Source of the DNA: VRUE01 sp963729995 | GTDB lineage: Bacteria; Actinomycetota; Thermoleophilia; Solirubrobacterales; 70-9 | DNA: 64,000 nucleotides | Assembly: GCA_963729995.1 (NCBI GenBank) | Contig: CAVSPF010000003.1 | Coordinates: 1,612,001 to 1,676,000 of the forward strand | Reading direction: 5' to 3' | Shown here: positions 57,251-64,000 of the stretch, in pieces | How positions within the stretch are numbered: position 1 is the first letter of the stretch | Layout of the letters: every line of letters starts with the position of its first letter | The notes under the pieces: model-generated | What the model was told of the DNA's origin: nothing | The model's database searches: none | The model's input: the letters and a program-made list of their open reading frames with translations, nothing else | Position numbers and translations under genes: made by a program

Positions 57251-58939
57251 ATGACGTGGGCGCGCACAACGCTGGCCGTGACCGTCGCGGTCGGAGCGGC
57301 TGCCCTGGCGATGTCTGGGGGATCGAGGGCCGATCCTCAAACGCCCCCGGGACTGCCAGGGTTGCCGCCGCCCTTCCTGGGGGTGGCCGTCGTCGGCGAT
57401 GGCGGCTTGACAGCGGCTGTCGATGCGTACGGGGATGTGGTTGACCTCCGGGTGCCAGGCCCGGCGGGGCAGGCGCTGATCGAGAACTCGGCGAAGCGGC
57501 AGGCGGCGGGCACGGTTCCAGCCAATACAGGGATCGTGCCGCGGGTCTCCGTTGGGAGCTCGCCTCCCCTGCCCCTCTGGCGGGCCGACTGGGTCCGGCA
57601 GGCCTACCTGCCGGGAACCAACGTGCTGCGGACCGTCGCCCGGATCGGGCCCGCCAGGCTGGAGATCACCGACGCGGCTCGTGGCGAGACGCTGGCGCGG
57701 ACGATCGAGGTCAGCCCGTCGGCCGGGGTACACACCGCGCTGACTGACGCCGTCAACATCGACGCGGGCCATGGCGTCCGCTGCCGCGAGGCGCGGGGGC
57801 AGCGGCGCGCGCTGATGGTCTGCTCCGCAAGCGCCGCCGAGCCGGCCTCGGCGCCGCGCATCGTCCGTGCCGCCACCAGGTCGGACCGGCGTTGGATATC
57901 CCGTGCTCGCTCGCTTGGCTCGGCGGCCCCCGGCTGGGCGCGCACCATGTACGAGCGGTCGCTGCTGGTGCTGCGGGCGCTGACCGACCGGCGCACCGGG
58001 GCGGTCGCCGCCGGGGCGCGAGACAGCTGGGCGTACGTGTGGCCGCGCGATGCGGCCGCCGCCGCAATCGCGTTTGCCTCGGCTGGCTACCGGCACGAGG
58101 CGCGCCGAGTGACGCGCTTCCTGCTCGGGGTGGACCTGAACGCCGCCGCACGGTTCCGCGGAACCGGCGAACCGGTCGGCGGCCGCGCCGCAGAGGGCGA
58201 CGCGACAGGATGGACAGCGGCGGCCGTCCAGGCCGCTGGCCTGCAGGCAGACATGGCAGGCAATGGGAAAGGGCGCGCTGTGCTCCCTTCACAGCCGGCC
58301 TGGCGCGATCGGGCCGACTACCAGGAGGGCAGTCCCGGCGACTACCTGGCCAACGCCATCGCCTCTGCCACGCCGACCGCGGCCGACGGGCCGATTTCTC
58401 ACGATATGCGTGGGTTTCCGGCCCATCGGCGCGCGGGGGAGGAGATGCGAGCGATGTTTGAGACGTCGCGGGGGTTGGTGCGCAGGGCCGGCGATCCGAG
58501 CTCAGGCCTCGACTCCGCCGCCGCCTGGGCGGTCCGTCCGTTTCCCCATCCGGACCTCTTTCCGCTCGCCCGCCGCACGCTTCTGCGGCTGGCGGCGCGC
58601 GGCGGCCGCTTTGGCATCACCCCCGGCGAGGATTGGCCCGGCAAGGATCCCTGGACCGCCCCGACCGCCTGGACGGTGTGGAGCCTCGCCACACTTGCCC
58701 GCAGGGCGGAGGCCCACGAACGCGGCGGGCCGGGCTCCAAGCGCATCGCACAGGCCGATAGACGTGCCGCGCTGCGACTGCTCGGCGACCTGCGCCGGGC
58801 CGCCACGCCTGCGGGGCTGCTGCCCGAGCGCGTCGACGCCCACACCGGCGTCCCCAGCTCGACCACGCCGCTCGCCTGGTCGCACGCCTTCACGATCCTT
58901 GCCCTGCACCAGCTCTGGCCGGGACGTGGCGGAAGTTGA
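57251..58939 (+). CDS. Secreted GH15-like (glucoamylase family) protein
   Basis: 562 aa with N-terminal signal (TTLAVTVAVGAAALAMSGGS). An N-terminal beta domain (about 30-200) precedes an (alpha/alpha)6-type domain with 'ARDSWAYVWPRDAAAAAIAF', 'SPGDYLANAIASATP', 'FGITPGEDWPGKDPWTAPTA' and 'GLLPERVDAHTGVPSSTTPL' then AWSHAFTILAL. The last is the GH15 'LPE...G.P.....PL.WSHA' block holding the catalytic Glu. Probably hydrolyses an alpha-glucan or related glycoside outside the cell. The C-terminus falls in a palindrome shared with the convergent neighbour. Confidence 0.75.
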   Translation: MTWARTTLAVTVAVGAAALAMSGGSRADPQTPPGLPGLPPPFLGVAVVGDGGLTAAVDAYGDVVDLRVPGPAGQALIENSAKRQAAGTVPANTGIVPRVSVGSSPPLPLWRADWVRQAYLPGTNVLRTVARIGPARLEITDAARGETLARTIEVSPSAGVHTALTDAVNIDAGHGVRCREARGQRRALMVCSASAAEPASAPRIVRAATRSDRRWISRARSLGSAAPGWARTMYERSLLVLRALTDRRTGAVAAGARDSWAYVWPRDAAAAAIAFASAGYRHEARRVTRFLLGVDLNAAARFRGTGEPVGGRAAEGDATGWTAAAVQAAGLQADMAGNGKGRAVLPSQPAWRDRADYQEGSPGDYLANAIASATPTAADGPISHDMRGFPAHRRAGEEMRAMFETSRGLVRRAGDPSSGLDSAAAWAVRPFPHPDLFPLARRTLLRLAARGGRFGITPGEDWPGKDPWTAPTAWTVWSLATLARRAEAHERGGPGSKRIAQADRRAALRLLGDLRRAATPAGLLPERVDAHTGVPSSTTPLAWSHAFTILALHQLWPGRGGS

Positions 58940-58973
58940 CAACCATATGGGTACTCAACTTCCCGCACGTCCC
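58921..58973. repeat. Palindrome at a convergent gene junction
   Basis: GGGACGTGGCGGAAGTTGA (58921-58939) pairs with TCAACTTCCCGCACGTCCC (58955-58973) apart from a swapped GGC/CGG. It covers the last codons of the GH15-like gene and stops 2 bp before the LOG gene end. It could serve as a two-way terminator, but has no T-run. Confidence 0.75.
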
Positions 58974-58975
58974 CT

Positions 58976-59467
58976 TCAAAGAGCGTCGAGGGCGGCGGCG
59001 ACCGCCTCCTCGGCGGACGCGGCATGGACGATGCCCGGCGGCGACTCCATCGGCCCCTCGCCTTTGAGCGTCCAGCTGCGCAGGGCAACCACCGTCCGCC
59101 CGAGCTGGCGGGCGTGGCCGATCTCCGACAGGGTCCCCCACTCGCCACCCACCGCGATCACGGCCTCGCCCGAAGCGACGACGGCAAGGTTGCGACCCTG
59201 ACCAATCCCGGTCGCAACGACATGGGTGCAGTACGGGTTGGCCTCCTCGACAGAGCTGCCCGGCACGATCCCGATCACGGTCCCACCCGCCTCCGCCGCC
59301 CCCCGAGCCACAGCCTCCATCACGCCCCCGAGCCCACCGCAGACAACTGTCGCGCCGGCCTCGGCCAGCCGGCGGCCCACCTCCTCGGCAAGGGCCCAGC
59401 CGGCCGAGCCCTCCTCGCAGCTCCCACTCCCAACAACAGATACCTGTTTCTTCTTCTGGTCTTTCAT
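58976..59467 (-). CDS. LOG/TIGR00725-family Rossmann protein
   Basis: 163 aa. 'QVSVVGSGSCEEGSAGWALA' is the nucleotide-binding loop. 'VVCGGLGGVMEAVARGAAEA' is the conserved GGxxGVM motif, and 'IAVGGEWGTLSEIGHARQL' the G-x-GT-x-x-E motif of the SLOG superfamily. Relatives include cytokinin-activating phosphoribohydrolases and molybdenum-cofactor carriers; this subgroup (TIGR00725) has no proven reaction. Stands alone between two palindromes. Confidence 0.8.
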   Translation of the reverse strand: MKDQKKKQVSVVGSGSCEEGSAGWALAEEVGRRLAEAGATVVCGGLGGVMEAVARGAAEAGGTVIGIVPGSSVEEANPYCTHVVATGIGQGRNLAVVASGEAVIAVGGEWGTLSEIGHARQLGRTVVALRSWTLKGEGPMESPPGIVHAASAEEAVAAALDAL

Positions 59468-59525
59468 GAGCCCCGACCGAAATTAGCGCGAGACCGGGGA
59501 GGTCGATGACCAAGCGGGACGGTCA

Positions 59526-59563
59526 CGACATGACTCCCGCGTAGCAGCGCTACGCGGGATGTC
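59526..59563. repeat. Palindrome between the LOG and helicase genes
   Basis: TCCCGCGTAGC (59535-59545) and its exact complement (59549-59559) around AGC, extended by CGACAT ... TGTCG outside with a 3-nt bulge. No T-run. Confidence 0.65.
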
Positions 59564-59588
59564 GGGGAGGGGCCGTATCCGCGCAGCG

Positions 59589-61901
59589 TCATTCGGCCTC
59601 ATCCGGGCCGCGATCATCTCGGGAGTGGCTCATCAGCCGCATCAACTCCAGGGCGCCCTCCTTGTGGAGGGGTTCGTTGAGGTTGCCGCACTTGGGACTT
59701 TGGACGCAGGAGGGGCAGCCGGCCTCGCAGGGGCACTCGGCGATCAACCGCACGGCGTCGTCGAACAGGCGCTCGAACTGCTCGTAGCCGCGCAGCGCGA
59801 TCCCGACCCCGCCGGGATGCCCGTCGTAGATGAAGATCGTCGCCCGGCCCGTCTGGAAATGGACGTTGGTTGACAGCCCGCCGATGTCCCAGCGATCGCA
59901 CATAGCGATCAGCGGCAGCACGGCGATCTGGCCGTGCTCCGTCGCGTGCAGGGCACCGAGCAGGACGTTGGGCGGCAGCGCGCCGCTGAGCCGCTCCGGA
60001 AGCACGTACCAGAGAGCCTGCGTTACGAAGTGCTGCTCGGGGAGATCGAGCGCGACCACGTCAACGGGCTTCTGGTCGGAGATCGAGACCCGCTGAAAGG
60101 CGACGACCTGCTCGGTCACCGAGACCTCGCCGAAGTTCAGCTCGACCCCTGCCACCTGCCGTTGCTCACGCACCTGCTCGATGTAGATCTCGGCGTCCTC
60201 CTTGGGGCGCGTGTACCAGTCGCCGTCGAAGCCGGAGACGACCGCGCGGCGACCCTCGACGTCGAGCTGCTCGACCTCGTAGGAGCGGCCGAGGTGGAGA
60301 TAGATCGCGCCTGGGTGGACGGTGGTGAAAGCCCGCTCCGCCTCCACCAGGCCGAGCATCTCGCCGGAGTCGCGCTCGATCACCGCGATCGAGTCGGCCG
60401 AGGCGGACCGCAGTGGGATCTTCGCGGCGACGAACCCGCTGCTGCGCGGCAGCAGCCGCCCGCCGGCGCGCCGCAGCTCGCCCGCCGCCGTCAACCGCCC
60501 GGCCCGCTCGCGCCAACCCTCGCCGAAGACCTCATCGTCGGAATCGGTCAGCGGCAGCTCGTAGGCCGCGGCGACCAGGTGCCGGGACGCGATCTGGTCG
60601 CTTTCGGGGTCGAGGATCGCCGCCTCGACCGCCCGCCCGATGAACTCGTCGGGATGGCGGCAGAAGAACTGGTCGAGCGCATCCTGACCGGCGACGTAGA
60701 CCGCGAGCCCGCGTCGCCGCCGTCCGGCCCGACCCCACATCTGCTGCAGGCTGGCCACCGTCCCCGGGAAGGTGACGCAGATCGCCGCGTCGAGCTCGCC
60801 GATGTCGATCCCCAGCTCCAGCGCATCGGTCGCGACCACCGCCAACAGGTCACCCGCCGCCAGCCGCGCCTCGATCTCACGCCGCTGCTGTGGCGTGTAA
60901 CCGCCCCGGTAGGGAGCGATCCGCTCGGCGAGGTCCGGCCTGCCGCGCGCCGCCAGGGCATCGCGGGCGAAGCGCTGGATCAGCTCGATGCCGCGGCGGC
61001 TCTTGAGGAAGCAGATCGTGCGGACTCCCTGCGAGACGAGGTCGGCGAGCAGCTCCGCGGCCTCGGAGAGCGGCGAGCGGCGCGTACCGCTCGCCTTGTC
61101 GATCAGCGGTGGGTTCCACATCGCGATCTCCCGCCCGGTCCGGGGCGCGCCGTCGTCGTCGATCAGCTCGAACGGCACGCCGACCAGCGCCTCGGCGAGC
61201 TCGACCGGGTTGGCGATCGTCGCCGAGGCGAGCAGGAAGCGCGGCTCGGCGCCGTAGGCGCGCGCCACCCGCCGCAGCCGCCGCAGCACGTTGGCGACAT
61301 GCGAACCGAAGACCCCGCGGTAGGTGTGGGCCTCGTCGACGACGACCCAGCCGAGGTTGGCGAGGAAGTCGCCCCAGCTCTTGTGATTGGGGAGCAGCCC
61401 GACGTGGAGCATGTCCGGATTGGTGAGCACGAGGTTGTTGCGGCGCCGGATTGCCGGCCGCTCCTCGCGGGGGGTGTCGCCGTCGTAGATCGCCTCGCGC
61501 AGGCCCGGCGGCCGCAGCGCGCCAAGCTTGCGCGCCTGGTCCTGGGCAAGCGCCTTGGTGGGATAGAGGTAGAGAGCGCGCCGCTTGGGATCGCGGGCGA
61601 TGCCGTCGAGGACAGGCAGGTTGAAGGCGAGGCTCTTGCCCGAGGCGGTGCCGCTCGTGATCACGAGGTGAGAGTGAGCCGCCGCCTCCAGCGCCTGGCG
61701 CTGGTGGGAGTAGAGACGATCTACTCCGGCTCCCCGCAGGGCCTCGAGAAAGCCGGGGTCGAGGGAGCGGGGCATGGCGACCCGTTTCGCCTTGCGCTCC
61801 TCCTCGGTGCTCTCGGCGACGATGCGGCCGTCGCGCCGGGCTGGGTCGATGGCGATCGCCCAGGGATGCTCCAGCAGGCTGGCGGCCCCAGACGTCGCCA
61901 T
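59589..61901 (-). CDS. MrfA/Hrq1-like DEAD/DEAH-box helicase with DUF1998 domain
   Basis: 770 aa from MATSGAASLLEHPWAIAIDP. Motif I is 'LVITSGTASGKSLAFNLPVL', motif II 'VVVDEAHTYRGVFGSHVANV', motif III 'FLLASATI', motif VI 'QQMWGRAGRRRRGLAVYVAG'. The C-terminal DUF1998/MZB domain has the four-cysteine cluster 'CPCEAGCPSCVQSPKCGNLN'. This layout is that of Bacillus MrfA and fungal Hrq1, 3'-5' helicases repairing mitomycin-type crosslinks. A longer frame upstream reads into the folP region and is spurious. Confidence 0.9.
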   Translation of the reverse strand: MATSGAASLLEHPWAIAIDPARRDGRIVAESTEEERKAKRVAMPRSLDPGFLEALRGAGVDRLYSHQRQALEAAAHSHLVITSGTASGKSLAFNLPVLDGIARDPKRRALYLYPTKALAQDQARKLGALRPPGLREAIYDGDTPREERPAIRRRNNLVLTNPDMLHVGLLPNHKSWGDFLANLGWVVVDEAHTYRGVFGSHVANVLRRLRRVARAYGAEPRFLLASATIANPVELAEALVGVPFELIDDDGAPRTGREIAMWNPPLIDKASGTRRSPLSEAAELLADLVSQGVRTICFLKSRRGIELIQRFARDALAARGRPDLAERIAPYRGGYTPQQRREIEARLAAGDLLAVVATDALELGIDIGELDAAICVTFPGTVASLQQMWGRAGRRRRGLAVYVAGQDALDQFFCRHPDEFIGRAVEAAILDPESDQIASRHLVAAAYELPLTDSDDEVFGEGWRERAGRLTAAGELRRAGGRLLPRSSGFVAAKIPLRSASADSIAVIERDSGEMLGLVEAERAFTTVHPGAIYLHLGRSYEVEQLDVEGRRAVVSGFDGDWYTRPKEDAEIYIEQVREQRQVAGVELNFGEVSVTEQVVAFQRVSISDQKPVDVVALDLPEQHFVTQALWYVLPERLSGALPPNVLLGALHATEHGQIAVLPLIAMCDRWDIGGLSTNVHFQTGRATIFIYDGHPGGVGIALRGYEQFERLFDDAVRLIAECPCEAGCPSCVQSPKCGNLNEPLHKEGALELMRLMSHSRDDRGPDEAE

Positions 61902-61936
61902 ACGGCGTCCTCGGTCGGCTGTCTGCGGGTCACGCA

Positions 61937-62839
61937 CTAACTGTGCGCTCCCCTTGCCAGCCTCTCTGCGTCCTTGTCTGGCGACGTCTGGGTCTCGCCA
62001 TCGGCGGCATCTCGGGCGATGCGGCCGGCCACCCTGACGGCCTGCAGCGAGCTGCGGTCGTGGATGCGGAGGATGTCGGCGCCGGCGCGAACCGCAAGAG
62101 AGACGGCGGCGACCGTCCCCCACTCGCGCGCCTCCGCCGGCCACCGCTGCTCCCAGGAGCCCGCCAGGACCGCGCCGATGAAGTCCTTGCGGGAGAGCGA
62201 CACGTAGAGGGGCAGCCCCAACTCCCGCAGCTCGCAGAGCCGCCGCAGAACCTCGAGGTCCTGCTCGGTGCTCAGGTCGAAGTCGAGTCCCGGATCGATG
62301 GCGATCTGCCCCTCGCTCACTCCAAGTCTCCGGGCCAGCTCGATTCGCCCCCCGAACCACGACTTGAGATGGTCGACGACGTCGTCGTAGTCGCGCGGCG
62401 GCCGGTCGACTCGGGGCGGCCCCTCGATGTGCATCAGCACGTACCCGCATCCGGTCTCGGCGACCAGCTCGAACATCTCCTCGGAGCCGCCGGAGATGTC
62501 GTTGACGGCGGCCGCCCCCGCCGCCAGCGCCCGCTCCGCCACCTCGACCGAGAAGGTGTCAGCCGAAACGGGCAGGCCCGCCCCGGCCAGGCCTTCGATC
62601 GCCGGGACGAGCGCCGCGGCCTCCTCGCCGGGGAGGACCGGCGGGCCGCTGCGCGCGGCCACCGCCCCCACGTCGAGCATGTCGAAACCAGCCGCGACCA
62701 GCTTCATGCCGTCGGCGATCGCCCGCTCAGGCGTGCCGCTCCGCGCCCCCGCGAACATCGAATCGGTGGTCACGTTCACGATCCCCGCCGCAACCGGCTG
62801 GCTGAGATCGAGGTCGCGGTCGGCGAGTCGCCAGGGCAT
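61937..62839 (-). CDS. folP: Dihydropteroate synthase
   Basis: 300 aa from the ATG before PWRLADRDLDLSQPVAAGIV. 'GIVNVTTDSMFAGAR' is the first DHPS motif, altered from the usual NVTPDSFSDGG. 'GFDMLDVGAVAARSG' replaces 'GADIIDIGGESTRPG', while 'AAAVNDISGGSEEMFELVAE', 'YVLMHIEGPP', 'IAIDPGLDFD', 'LPLYVSLSRKDFIGAVLAGS' and 'ILRIHDRSSLQAVRVAGRI' are normal. It makes dihydropteroate from p-aminobenzoate for folate. The changed loops may alter sulfonamide response or mark a paralogue; other fol genes are not in view. Confidence 0.82.
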   Translation of the reverse strand: MPWRLADRDLDLSQPVAAGIVNVTTDSMFAGARSGTPERAIADGMKLVAAGFDMLDVGAVAARSGPPVLPGEEAAALVPAIEGLAGAGLPVSADTFSVEVAERALAAGAAAVNDISGGSEEMFELVAETGCGYVLMHIEGPPRVDRPPRDYDDVVDHLKSWFGGRIELARRLGVSEGQIAIDPGLDFDLSTEQDLEVLRRLCELRELGLPLYVSLSRKDFIGAVLAGSWEQRWPAEAREWGTVAAVSLAVRAGADILRIHDRSSLQAVRVAGRIARDAADGETQTSPDKDAERLARGAHS

Positions 62840-62862
62840 CCGGCTACGGTAGCGACCGGAAC

Positions 62863-63678
62863 ATGGCACTGCGATGCGTCTACACCGACCTCGATGGGAC
62901 CCTGCTCGGCAGGGGCAGCTCGCTGTTCCGCGATGCCGGCGGCGCCTTCTCGCTGGCGCAGGCGCGCGGTCTCGAGGCCTGTCACCGGGCGGGGGTCGAG
63001 GTGGTGATCATGTCCGGGCGGCGCGAGGCGCAGGTCCACGAGGCGGCACGGCTGATGGGCCAGACCTCCTACATCTACGAGGCCGGCTGCGCCTATGCGA
63101 TCGACGGCGAGACGACGCTGCTGACCGGTGACCTGGTTCCCGACGAGGACGGCACGGTCTACGAGAAGATCGAGCAGCGCGGCATCCCCAGGCTGCTGTT
63201 CGAGCGCTTCGAGGGGCGCCTCGAGTACCACTCGCCCTGGCATCACGGCCGCGTCCTCTCCCACCTCTTCCGCGGCAAGGTCGACGTCGAGGCCGCCAAC
63301 GAGCTGCTGCGCGACGCAGGCCACGACGACCTCCGCCTGCTCGACAATGGAGCGATCGGCCGCGAGATGCCAACCGTCGACGGCCCCACCCACGCGTACC
63401 ACCTGGTCCCGCAGATGGTCAGCAAGGCCAATGCCGTCGCCGCCCACGCCCGGGCGCGCGGCTACGAGCCGGGCGAGTGCATCGGGGTCGGCGACTCGGT
63501 CGAGGACCTCGAGGTGGCCGCCGCGGTCGGCCGTTTCTTCGTCGTCGCCAACGGGCCCGAGCGCGACCCCGGCCTGCGCGCCTCGCTCCCCGCCTGGGAC
63601 AACGTCACGGTCACCGAGGGCGCGATGGGCGACGGCGTCTACGAGGCGATCGTCTCCACCCTGGTCGAGCGCGGCTAA
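62863..63678 (+). CDS. HAD-superfamily hydrolase (Cof-like)
   Basis: 271 aa. Motif I is 'LRCVYTDLDGTLLGRGSSLF' (DxDGT), motif II 'VEVVIMSGRREAQVHEAARL', motif III Lys in 'QMVSKANAVAAHARARGYEP', and motif IV 'GECIGVGDSVEDLEVAAAVG'. It has the C2-type cap of Cof phosphatases acting on sugar or nucleotide phosphates. It is divergent from folP with a 23-bp gap, so promoters must overlap. Confidence 0.85.
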   Translation: MALRCVYTDLDGTLLGRGSSLFRDAGGAFSLAQARGLEACHRAGVEVVIMSGRREAQVHEAARLMGQTSYIYEAGCAYAIDGETTLLTGDLVPDEDGTVYEKIEQRGIPRLLFERFEGRLEYHSPWHHGRVLSHLFRGKVDVEAANELLRDAGHDDLRLLDNGAIGREMPTVDGPTHAYHLVPQMVSKANAVAAHARARGYEPGECIGVGDSVEDLEVAAAVGRFFVVANGPERDPGLRASLPAWDNVTVTEGAMGDGVYEAIVSTLVERG

Positions 63679-63688
63679 TATCGAGCAC

Positions 63689-64000
63689 ATGGAGGGCGCG
63701 ACGGTCGCCGAGCAGGAGTACCTCGAGATCATGTTCTGGCTGGAGGAGGCAGGCCTGCCGATGACCGGCGCCAACATGGCGCGCGCAATGCAGCTCTCTC
63801 CCCCACCGTCCACGAGATGATCGGCCGCCTCGTCGAGGACGGCTACGTCGAGCGGCACCCGGACAAATCGCTCGACTTCACCAGGTCGGGGCGCGAGCAC
63901 GCGAGCTACATCGTCCGCCGCCACCGGATGATCGAGCGCTTCCTCACCGACGTCCTCGGCATTCCCTGGGACGAGGTCCACGAGGAGGCGGAGCGGATCG
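63689..64000 (+). pseudogene. DtxR-family regulator, frameshifted and cut by the window end
   Basis: 'MEGATVAEQEYLEIMFWLEE' and 'LPMTGANMARAMQLSPP' are the DtxR/IdeR N-terminal winged helix. At the run of five C near 63803 the frame slips by one base and continues as 'TVHEMIGRLVEDGYVERHPD', 'SLDFTRSGREHASYIVRRHR', 'MIERFLTDVLGIPWDEVHEE'. One missing base restores the whole gene, so a sequencing error in the homopolymer is as likely as a true mutation. The family represses iron or manganese genes. Confidence 0.7.

Noticed and set aside
59589..62450. A 953-aa helicase with a 183-residue N-terminal extension.
   Set aside because: The extension is Arg-rich and overlaps folP in another frame. The conserved helicase begins at the ATG at 61901.

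Overview
The window is very GC-rich apart from one island. The genes point to an actinomycete, most likely class Thermoleophilia (Solirubrobacterales-like). The clues are the very large secreted NHL/beta-propeller proteins, a short secreted protein with the N-terminal 'ALSGSAYA...NSVGSRQLK' pattern common in that class, an EgtB/EgtD ergothioneine pair, a PafBC-type double WYL regulator and a WS/DGAT acyltransferase. The assignment is an inference from protein families, not a database match.

Layout. 0-2.4 kb: small accessory genes (VapB-type antitoxin, retropepsin-like protease with a DUF5678 partner, lipoprotein, MazF module). 2.5-21.4 kb: one apparent minus-strand operon of seven exported proteins of 213-1880 aa. 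Its four large members form two paralogous pairs that alternate in order, are coupled by 4-nt overlaps or tiny gaps, and all end in strongly basic tails. 21.4-26.6 kb: a toxin-antitoxin island of six modules (PIN toxins, two nucleotidyltransferase pairs), two of them broken, with a diverged ~110-bp direct repeat. 26.6-47.2 kb: mostly housekeeping genes: a primary-type sigma factor, YihY-type membrane protein, egtB/egtD, a leucyl-tRNA-synthetase paralogue whose editing motifs are lost, a two-component system, GT2 glycosyltransferase plus DUF2304, penicillin-acylase family hydrolase, MBL hydrolase, WYL regulator, YhaM-like nuclease, two crcB genes behind a fluoride riboswitch, arsenate reductase/LMW phosphatase, WS/DGAT and a lipoprotein cytochrome c.

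47.4-57.2 kb: an integrative element in tRNA-Phe. The intact tRNA is at its right end, a 42-nt tRNA 3' half is directly repeated at its left end, and a third copy is inverted inside. A tyrosine integrase with an unusual embedded helix-turn-helix lies next to the tRNA. The lower-GC cargo is a Dcm-type C5 methyltransferase overlapping a Vsr endonuclease, converging on a HEPN/zinc-ribbon protein with an upstream DUF262 protein, plus an unknown protein ending in a sliding-clamp-binding-like QLGLF motif. A 509-bp perfect-looking inverted repeat brackets this cargo, so the cassette may be invertible.

57.2-64 kb: GH15-like secreted hydrolase, LOG-family protein, MrfA/Hrq1-like helicase, dihydropteroate synthase, HAD phosphatase and a frameshifted DtxR-type regulator cut by the window end.

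Across 30-60 kb there is also a scatter of long, nearly perfect palindromes (14-23-bp arms) at gene boundaries. Some share core sequence, and one lies in frame inside egtB. These palindromes, the tRNA-Phe defence element and the giant secreted-protein operon are the parts most worth follow-up.
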